A stretch of DNA of 5,096 bases from Marinosulfonomonas sp. (GTDB lineage Bacteria; Pseudomonadota; Alphaproteobacteria; Rhodobacterales; Rhodobacteraceae), in contig JAHRVD010000251.1 of NCBI GenBank assembly GCA_019090845.1, forward strand, positions 1-5,096, in the 5' to 3' direction. This document shows, piece after piece, positions 1 to 5,096 of this stretch (positions within the stretch are counted from its first letter, which is position 1; every line of letters starts with the position of its first letter). The notes under the pieces were generated by a model. The model was not told the DNA's origin, searched no databases, and saw only the letters and a list, made by a program, of their open reading frames with translations. The translations under genes and the position numbers were made by a program.

Positions 1-716
1 ACGACCAGCTTTTGAACAAATACAGCAAAGGCACGACGTCGGTTCTTTCTGTCAGCCGCGAAGGTCTTTGGTTGCGTCAGGGCAGCGACCAAGGTCAAAC
101 TGTGATCCGGGCGACGCGCGCCAGTCTGGACGGCACCGAATTTTTTGATGTCACATTTCTGGGTTTCGCCCTGAATGGCACACCCAGTTTTCGCATTGAG
201 GCCGAAAGCGCCAAATTAAGGCCGGGTGAATGGGTTGCCAAAAACGCCAAAGAATGGCGATTTGAGGGTGTGCAAAACGCAGAAATGCAGTCTGAAACAG
301 CCAACCAGCTGCATATTCAAAGCAATTTGACACGCGATGAAATCCGCGACGGGTTCGGAACCCCCGATGCGATACCGATTTGGGAGTTGCCCGGTTATAT
401 TGCGCGCCTTGAAGCGGCTGGGTTTTCCGCACGCCGTCACCGGGTCTGGTTTCAGACCGAACTGGCCAAACCGCTGATGCTGGTTGCAATGGTCCTGATC
501 GGTGCTGGATTCACCATGCGCCACACACGTTTCGGGCGCACCGGCATTATGGTGACGATGGCCCTGATGATGGGGTTCGGGATTTACTTCATTCGCAACT
601 TTGTCGTTATTCTTGGCGAAAACGGCCAGTTGCCAATTCTGATGGCGGCCTGGGCTGCGCCGGTTGCCGGGGTGCTGCTATCGCTTGGGCTTGTGTTACA
701 TATGGAGGACGGCTGA
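1..716 (+). CDS. lptG: LPS export ABC transporter permease LptG, C-terminal part (5'-truncated by window edge)
   Basis: Inner-membrane permease of the LptB2FG transporter, which pulls LPS out of the inner membrane and passes it to the periplasmic Lpt bridge. The frame is open to the left edge (whole codons from base 3, DQLL before NKYSK). The TTG at 12 is therefore an internal Leu codon, not a start. About 237 residues are visible of the roughly 360 usual for LptG, so the first transmembrane helices are missing. Bases up to about 360 encode a beta-rich periplasmic (jellyroll-like) domain. Next comes the family signature IPIWELPGYI (372-401) and AGFSARRHR, then three hydrophobic helices at about 462-515, 540-614 and 630-698, the usual C-terminal half of YjgP/YjgQ permeases. 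LptG is preferred over its paralogue LptF because it lies directly before lptD, the common alphaproteobacterial order lptF-lptG-lptD. Stop TGA is at 714-716, 2 bases before lptD. Confidence 0.93.
   Translation, partial: DQLLNKYSKGTTSVLSVSREGLWLRQGSDQGQTVIRATRASLDGTEFFDVTFLGFALNGTPSFRIEAESAKLRPGEWVAKNAKEWRFEGVQNAEMQSETANQLHIQSNLTRDEIRDGFGTPDAIPIWELPGYIARLEAAGFSARRHRVWFQTELAKPLMLVAMVLIGAGFTMRHTRFGRTGIMVTMALMMGFGIYFIRNFVVILGENGQLPILMAAWAAPVAGVLLSLGLVLHMEDG
704..708 (+). promoter_or_regulatory. Ribosome binding site of lptD
   Basis: GGAGG lies 10 bases before the ATG at 719 and inside the last codons of lptG. It is the strongest Shine-Dalgarno match at any junction in the window and fixes the lptD start. 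Confidence 0.8.
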
Positions 717-718
717 GC

Positions 719-2833
719 ATGGGAAAATTGCGTTTCCTGCTTGGCTGCATCGCGGCCATGATTGCCCTGACTTCGGCGGCCATGTCACAGGTCGCAACGC
801 TGGTGGCAGATCAGGTGATTGTCAGCAACAATTCTGTAATCACCGCAAGCGGCAACATCGAAGTGATCTATGGCACGAGCCGCCTAAAGGCACAGCGCAT
901 CACCTATGACGGTTCCGACGGATCGCTGATAATCGAAGGGCCGATAATCCTTAGCAACGACACAAAGACCGTAATTCTTGCCAGCTCGGCCGAGATGAGC
1001 GCAGATTTGCGCAACGGCATATTGCGCAGCGCTCGGATGGTTCTGGACAACCAGATGCAGATCGCTGCCGCCGAGATCGCCCGCGTCGATGACCGCTATA
1101 CGCAACTTTATAAAACCGTCGCCTCCAGTTGCCAGATTTGCGCGCACCGTCGCGTTCCCTTTTGGCAAATCCGCGCCGAATCAATCGTCCACGACCAGCA
1201 AGAACGCCAGCTCTATTTCACCAATGCGCAATTTTTGATCGGCGACACCCCGGTTTTCTTCCTGCCGCGCCTGCGCCTGCCTGACCCGACGCTGGCCCGC
1301 GCGACGGGGTTTCTGGCACCAACGTTCAGCAACTCGACGCGGCTTGGCTCGGGGTTCAAAATTCCCTACTTCATCGTTATGGGCGATCATGCGGATGTAA
1401 CGCTGACGCCATATATTTCATCACGGACCAATACGATTCAGGCGCGTTTTCGCCGCGCCTTTCGCACCGGGAAGATCAAGTTTGACGGCGCATTGTCGTC
1501 AGATGATTTAAGCCCGAACAACCGCGCCTACTTATTTGGTGAGGGTAAATTCAAGCTGCCGCGCGACTTTATACTGGCCTTTGACGTCGAGCTGACGTCG
1601 GACCCATCCTACTTGCTGGACTATGACTATTCCGGCAAGGACAGGCTGGACAGTGAACTTGCGGTCACCCGGACGCGGCGGGACGAATATTTTTCAGCAT
1701 CCCTGAACAGCTTTCGCACCCTGCGTGGTTCAGAGCTGGCGATTGACGATCAATTGCCCAACATTCAGGGCGAAGTTGTTTACGAAAAACGGTTTTTCCC
1801 AATTTCCATCGGCGGTCAGGGTAGCTGGGAACTCAGCATTCGCGGGCATGGGCGAGAGTCCAATCTTGATCAACTGGGGCGCGATGTCGCCCGTTTTGGT
1901 GCCCGGCTCAGCTGGGGGCGCGGACAGGTTTTCAACAACGGGATAGTTGGGCGGATCGGCGGTGAGATCACCGGCGAAGCCTATTACATTGCGCAGGATT
2001 CCACCTTTCCGGAATTTGCGTCCTACATGACACCAGCGCTGGAGGCAGAGTTGCGATGGCCAATGGTTCGACGCCAGAAAAATGGTGCAACCATGACATT
2101 AGAGCCGGTGGTCCATCTGGCTTGGACCGATAACATCGGTTCCAATGTTCCCAACGAAGACAGCACCTTGGTAGAATATGACGAAGGAAACCTTTTCGCG
2201 CTTAGCCGTTATCCCGGTAATGATCGCTATGAGCGCGGATTTCGCGGCACGGCGGGTCTGAAATGGACCAGATATGATCCAGACGGCTGGTCGTTTGGGC
2301 TAGCGGTCGGACGGATCGTGCGGGCCGAAGATCTTGGCCAGTTCACCCGTGCCTCGGGGCTGGACGGCTCAATTTCAGATTGGCTGGTCAGCGCACAGCT
2401 AAAAATGGACGCAAACCTTTCCGTCACCAGCCGGGCGCAGTTTGACAATGGATTTACCTTCACCAAAAGCGAAACCCGGCTGCAATGGGCAACTGACAAG
2501 CTTTCAATGGCCGCCAATTACAGCTGGATCATTCCGGACGTTGCCGAGAACCGGCCAGACCAGACATCTCAGTTGAATTTTGACGGCACATACGATCTTG
2601 GCAGTAACTGGCGGGCGCGTGGCGATCTGCGCTATGATTTTGAGGCTTCCAAAGCCACCCGAGCCGGGTTGGGGCTGCGGTTTCAAACCGACTGCGTGCA
2701 GTTTGATCTTTCCCTCTCGCGCCGCTTCACTTCCTCCACTAGTGTTCGCCCTGATACCAAGGTAAACTTGGCGGTATCACTGATTGGTTTCGGATCTGGC
2801 AGCCGCCCGGCCCGACACAAATGTAACGGATGA
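719..2833 (+). CDS. lptD: LPS-assembly protein LptD (outer-membrane LPS translocon)
   Basis: Outer-membrane beta-barrel that, with the lipoprotein LptE plugged inside it, moves LPS from the periplasmic Lpt bridge into the outer leaflet. The 704 residues start at an ATG 10 bases after GGAGG. Residues 1 to about 23 form a signal peptide (Lys/Arg then a hydrophobic core, cleavage probably near 20-24). Residues about 26-175 are the OstA/LptA-like jellyroll that receives LPS (VADQV, ASGNIEVIYG, LKAQRITYD). The join to the barrel carries the recognisable segment FFLPRLRLPDP...TGFLAPTFSNS and KIPYF (about 180-218), matching the E. coli stretch with YSPYLQLP, SGFLIPN and LPYY. The rest, to about 691, is repeated amphipathic strands of the barrel. 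Mature cysteines are C138, C141, C659 and C702; E. coli has C31, C173, C724 and C725. C138 aligns by eye with E. coli C173 and C659 with the 724/725 pair. The length is somewhat below the 784 of E. coli. The stop overlaps the surA ATG by ATGA. Confidence 0.96.
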   Translation: MGKLRFLLGCIAAMIALTSAAMSQVATLVADQVIVSNNSVITASGNIEVIYGTSRLKAQRITYDGSDGSLIIEGPIILSNDTKTVILASSAEMSADLRNGILRSARMVLDNQMQIAAAEIARVDDRYTQLYKTVASSCQICAHRRVPFWQIRAESIVHDQQERQLYFTNAQFLIGDTPVFFLPRLRLPDPTLARATGFLAPTFSNSTRLGSGFKIPYFIVMGDHADVTLTPYISSRTNTIQARFRRAFRTGKIKFDGALSSDDLSPNNRAYLFGEGKFKLPRDFILAFDVELTSDPSYLLDYDYSGKDRLDSELAVTRTRRDEYFSASLNSFRTLRGSELAIDDQLPNIQGEVVYEKRFFPISIGGQGSWELSIRGHGRESNLDQLGRDVARFGARLSWGRGQVFNNGIVGRIGGEITGEAYYIAQDSTFPEFASYMTPALEAELRWPMVRRQKNGATMTLEPVVHLAWTDNIGSNVPNEDSTLVEYDEGNLFALSRYPGNDRYERGFRGTAGLKWTRYDPDGWSFGLAVGRIVRAEDLGQFTRASGLDGSISDWLVSAQLKMDANLSVTSRAQFDNGFTFTKSETRLQWATDKLSMAANYSWIIPDVAENRPDQTSQLNFDGTYDLGSNWRARGDLRYDFEASKATRAGLGLRFQTDCVQFDLSLSRRFTSSTSVRPDTKVNLAVSLIGFGSGSRPARHKCNG

Positions 2834-4104
2834 AATACGGGATAATGCGCATGACCGCCCGCTTTTGCTGGATCAAAAATACCATGCAGGCCACTTGGTT
2901 TGCGAGCATGCTCTGCCTGAGCGCTGCCTTTTTGGCAACTCCGAGTCAGGCGCAAAACCTGTTCGCACCGGTGGCCAAGGTAAACGGCAGCGCAATTACG
3001 CTATTTGATCTGGAGCAGCGTGTAGCCCTGCTAAAAATGCTGCGCACCGGCGGCGATCTGGAAACCGAGGCCCTGAAACGGCTGATCAATGAAAAACTGC
3101 AACTGGACGTGGCCCGGACGCTGGATATCGAGCTTACAGACGAAGAGATCGCAAACGGCGTGGATGAATTTGCCGGACGCAACAATCTGACCGGCGAACA
3201 GCTGATTGCCGCAATTACCAATGAGGGCGTCGATCCAAACGGCTTTCGCCAATTTGTCGAGGCCGGGCTGGCATGGCGTCAGGTGGTCGGACAGCGGTTT
3301 TCCGGCACAGCGTTCATTACCGATGCCGAAGTTGATCGCGCCCTTAACCTGCTGGGCACTGAGGGCAGCGTGCGGGTTTTATTTTCCGAAATCTTCTTGC
3401 CAACCAATACCCCGCAAAACGCAGCTATCACTCAGGAACTGGCCCCCCAGATTGCCGCTTTGCGCACAATCGCCGAGTTTTCGGACGCCGCGCGCCGGTT
3501 TTCAGCGGCCCCTTCGCGAGAGCGTGGTGGGCGGGTGCCCGGCTGGGTAAAACTTGACGAAGTGCCGGTGTTGATCCGCTCGCTGATGCTGACGATGCGC
3601 CCCGGTGAGGTCACCGAACCTATCGAAATACCCAACGCGGTTGGCCTTTTTCAATTGCGCGCACGCGAAGAATTCGTAGCCCCGGCGGCGGGCAATCCCA
3701 CGCTTGATTATGCGTCCTATCTGATCGCCGGGGGCAGATCGGCTGCAGCACTTGCCCGGGCGGCAAAAGTGCGCGCCAGCGTGGATGTATGTGACGATCT
3801 TTATGAAATCGCTGGCAAACAACCGCCCGAGGTGTTGGAACGCAACATCCATCCAACGTCAGAAATTCCACGCGATGTGGCGCAAGAACTGGCCCGCCTG
3901 GATGCGGGCGAGCATTCAACCGCGCTGACCCGCGCCAATGGGCAGACTCTGGTTTTCCTGATGCTTTGCGAACGTATCCGCGAGGCGGAAAAAGCACCAA
4001 CACGCGATCAGATGCGCCAGCAGCTGAACAACCAGCGCCTGAATGAACTGGCCGCCGCCTATCTGCTGGACTTGCGCGCGGACGCGGTAATCTCGCTGCC
4101 ATGA
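2830..4104 (+). CDS. surA: SurA-like periplasmic chaperone with degenerate parvulin domain
   Basis: Periplasmic chaperone for unfolded outer-membrane proteins; in E. coli SurA is needed for LptD assembly, which fits its place after lptD. Numbered from the ATG at 2830 (424 residues; E. coli SurA 428), it has a signal peptide ending at ATPSQA (A41/Q42). A helical SurA N-terminal chaperone region follows (about 47-175, opening VAKVNGSAITLFDLEQR). A parvulin-type domain spans about 181-282 (SEIFLP, GGRVPGWV, MRPGEVTEPI). A poorly conserved second parvulin-like part spans about 295-382, and a C-terminal helix about 391-419 (QLNNQRLNELAAAYLLDLR). The usual parvulin histidines are absent: E187 stands where SHILIP has His, and F274 where GFHIL has His. 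Isomerase activity is therefore doubtful, while the chaperone role does not depend on it. The start is uncertain: the ATG at 2830 overlaps the lptD stop but has no Shine-Dalgarno, whereas the ATG at 2851 (417 residues) has GGGA 8 bases upstream. ATGs at 2845 and 2884 are also in frame. Confidence 0.9.
   Translation: MKYGIMRMTARFCWIKNTMQATWFASMLCLSAAFLATPSQAQNLFAPVAKVNGSAITLFDLEQRVALLKMLRTGGDLETEALKRLINEKLQLDVARTLDIELTDEEIANGVDEFAGRNNLTGEQLIAAITNEGVDPNGFRQFVEAGLAWRQVVGQRFSGTAFITDAEVDRALNLLGTEGSVRVLFSEIFLPTNTPQNAAITQELAPQIAALRTIAEFSDAARRFSAAPSRERGGRVPGWVKLDEVPVLIRSLMLTMRPGEVTEPIEIPNAVGLFQLRAREEFVAPAAGNPTLDYASYLIAGGRSAAALARAAKVRASVDVCDDLYEIAGKQPPEVLERNIHPTSEIPRDVAQELARLDAGEHSTALTRANGQTLVFLMLCERIREAEKAPTRDQMRQQLNNQRLNELAAAYLLDLRADAVISLP
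2839..2842 (+). promoter_or_regulatory. Possible ribosome binding site for an internal surA start at 2851
   Basis: GGGA sits 8 bases before the in-frame ATG at 2851, a good spacing. It is only 2 bases before the ATG at 2845 and downstream of the ATG at 2830. If used, surA would begin at residue 8 of the longest frame, giving a shorter n-region before the signal peptide core. The match is short and could be chance. Confidence 0.35.
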
Positions 4105-5081
4105 GTCAAAATTTACCGGTGGCGCTGACCTGCGGCGAGCCTGCTGGGATCGGGCCGGAACTGGCGGCAAAAGCGTGGCGCGAGCTTGGTCGAGAATTGC
4201 CGTTTTTTCTGATCGGCGATCCGACCCACCTGCCCGACGATTGCCCGGTGATCGTGATAAGTGACCCGACCCAAACCGCGGCGGCCTGCGAGCGTGGCCT
4301 GCCAGTTCTGGCATTGCCATTTCCGCGCCCCGCCACCCCCGGCACGCCCGCGCCAGAAAATGCCGCGCTGGTGATAAAGGCAATCCGCACCGGTGTTGAA
4401 CTGGTGCAGGCCGGCAAAGCGAGCGCCCTTTGCACCAACCCGATCCACAAGAAAGCACTGGTTGACGGGGCTGGTTTCGCCCATCCCGGCCATACTGAAT
4501 TTCTGGCTGAACTTGCGGGCGTCAAAAACGTGGTGATGATGTTGGCCAGCGACGCACTGCGCGTCGTTCCCACCACGATCCATATTCCGCTGGCGCAGGT
4601 CGCGAGCGCGCTGACACCTGCGCTGATTGGCGACACGATCCGCATCACCCATCAGGCATTGCAACGCGACTTTGGCATTGCGCACCCGCGTCTTGCCGTG
4701 GCTGGGCTAAACCCGCATGCAGGCGAAGGTGGGGTGATGGGCCGCGAAGAAATCACGATTATTTCGCCGGTTTTAGACGAATTGCGTGCCCAAGGCATTG
4801 CGGTGACCGGCCCGCTATCTGCCGACACGATGTTTCACGCCGCGGCGCGCGAAAAATACGATGCGGCGATCTGCATGTATCACGATCAGGCGCTGATCCC
4901 GATCAAAACGCTGGCTTTTGACAGCGGCGTCAACGTCACGCTTGGCCTGCCGTTCGTGCGCACATCGCCCGATCACGGCACCGCGCTGGACATCGCAGCT
5001 CTGGGTGCTGCCAACCCGGCCTCGCTGATCGCGGCCCTTCGCATGGCGCGCGATATGGCGGACGCAAGGGCGCACAAATGA
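4101..5081 (+). CDS. pdxA: 4-hydroxythreonine-4-phosphate dehydrogenase PdxA
   Basis: Cytosolic NAD-dependent enzyme of the DXP-dependent pyridoxal 5'-phosphate pathway. It oxidises 4-phosphohydroxy-L-threonine; the product decarboxylates to 3-amino-2-oxopropyl phosphate, which PdxJ condenses with deoxyxylulose 5-phosphate. The 326 residues (E. coli 329) are complete. Conserved motifs are GEPAGIGPE (12-20), TNPIHKKAL (112-120), GHTEFLAEL (130-138), LNPHAGEGG (203-211), MYHDQALIPIK (259-269) and SGVNVTLGLPFVRTSPDHGTA, running to residue 295. The metal ligands are all present: H161, H206 and H261, each five less than E. coli H166, H211 and H266. The substrate pair H131-T132 matches E. coli H136-T137, and K269, N278 and R287 also line up with the same offset. 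No strong Shine-Dalgarno precedes the ATG, which overlaps the surA stop as ATGA, so translation is probably coupled to surA. The stop overlaps the next start in the same way. Confidence 0.97.
   Translation: MSQNLPVALTCGEPAGIGPELAAKAWRELGRELPFFLIGDPTHLPDDCPVIVISDPTQTAAACERGLPVLALPFPRPATPGTPAPENAALVIKAIRTGVELVQAGKASALCTNPIHKKALVDGAGFAHPGHTEFLAELAGVKNVVMMLASDALRVVPTTIHIPLAQVASALTPALIGDTIRITHQALQRDFGIAHPRLAVAGLNPHAGEGGVMGREEITIISPVLDELRAQGIAVTGPLSADTMFHAAAREKYDAAICMYHDQALIPIKTLAFDSGVNVTLGLPFVRTSPDHGTALDIAALGAANPASLIAALRMARDMADARAHK
5066..5070 (+). promoter_or_regulatory. Ribosome binding site of the downstream gene (probable rsmA)
   Basis: AAGGG inside the last codons of pdxA lies 7 bases before the ATG at 5078. 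This supports a real start there and not just a chance ATGA. Confidence 0.6.
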
Positions 5082-5096
5082 GCGCGATTGATGACC
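5078..5096 (+). CDS. rsmA: Start of probable 16S rRNA (adenine(1518)-N(6)/adenine(1519)-N(6))-dimethyltransferase RsmA (KsgA), 3'-truncated
   Basis: Only six codons (MSAIDD) are visible before the right edge. The call rests on three points. The ATG overlaps the pdxA stop as ATGA and has AAGGG 7 bases upstream. The order surA-pdxA-rsmA is conserved in many proteobacteria. MSAID followed by an acidic or small residue is, from memory, how RsmA begins in Rhodobacteraceae. RsmA dimethylates two adenines in the 3' end of 16S rRNA during small-subunit maturation. No catalytic motif is inside the window, so the identity is inferred mainly from context. Confidence 0.72.

Noticed and set aside
12..14. 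TTG as a start codon for the first gene
   Set aside because: The frame is open to the left edge with plausible LptG residues before it, and the visible protein lacks the N-terminal helices, so this is an internal Leu codon of a truncated gene.
216..524. Minus-strand open frames opposite lptG
   Set aside because: Low-complexity or unrecognisable translations with no start signals, fully covered by LptG on the other strand.
737..748. Lipobox-like LLGC at residues 7-10 of LptD
   Set aside because: The cysteine is too close to the N-terminus for a lipoprotein signal peptide, the hydrophobic core continues past it, and LptD is a barrel with an ordinary signal peptidase I site further on.
2784..3008. 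Alternative plus-strand frame across the lptD/surA junction
   Set aside because: Its translation has no signal peptide or recognisable domain, and both lptD and surA are supported through the same bases.
3620..4102. 160-codon open frame on the minus strand inside surA
   Set aside because: It is rich in Arg, Pro and Ala with no recognisable domain, and lies wholly opposite a well-supported gene; typical of antisense frames in GC-rich codon usage.
3916..4685. Three long overlapping minus-strand open frames opposite surA and pdxA
   Set aside because: They overlap each other in different frames, span the surA/pdxA junction, and show no family features, while the plus strand encodes a PdxA with all ligands intact.
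1..5096. Search for mobile elements, CRISPR repeats, tRNA or rRNA genes, riboswitches and terminators
   Set aside because: The window is almost entirely coding on one strand, with a single 2-base gap; I saw no direct or inverted repeat array and no hairpin followed by a T run that needs an explanation.

Overview
The window is a tightly packed, single-strand (+) stretch of an outer-membrane biogenesis operon from an alphaproteobacterium. The Rhodobacterales (Rhodobacteraceae-like) are the best guess. This rests on the gene order lptG-lptD-surA-pdxA-rsmA, the moderately high GC, and protein details such as the CxxC pair in LptD and the MSAIDD start of the last reading frame. The assignment is family recognition by eye, not a database search.

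Layout: bases 1-716 hold the C-terminal two thirds of lptG, an inner-membrane permease of the LPS exporter, cut by the left edge. Bases 719-2833 hold lptD, the outer-membrane LPS translocon barrel. Bases 2830-4104 hold a SurA-like periplasmic chaperone. Bases 4101-5081 hold pdxA, for pyridoxal phosphate synthesis. Bases 5078-5096 hold the first six codons of a gene that is most likely rsmA (ksgA). The only gap is 2 bases (lptG/lptD). The other three junctions are 4-base ATGA start/stop overlaps. There is no intergenic space for an internal promoter, terminator or RNA gene, and I see none.

How the genes work together: LptG, with LptF and LptB, extracts LPS from the inner membrane. LptD, with the lipoprotein LptE, inserts it into the outer leaflet. 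SurA is the chaperone that in E. coli escorts LptD and other barrels to the BAM complex. PdxA and RsmA are housekeeping enzymes that share this operon in many proteobacteria (E. coli lptD-surA-pdxA-rsmA-apaGH) without an obvious mechanistic link.

This is an ordinary core-genome region. I found no mobile element, CRISPR array, defence system or undescribed system. The points worth a second look are the rearranged cysteines and C-terminal tail of LptD, the loss of both catalytic histidines in the SurA parvulin domain together with a cysteine pair in its second half, and the uncertain surA start.
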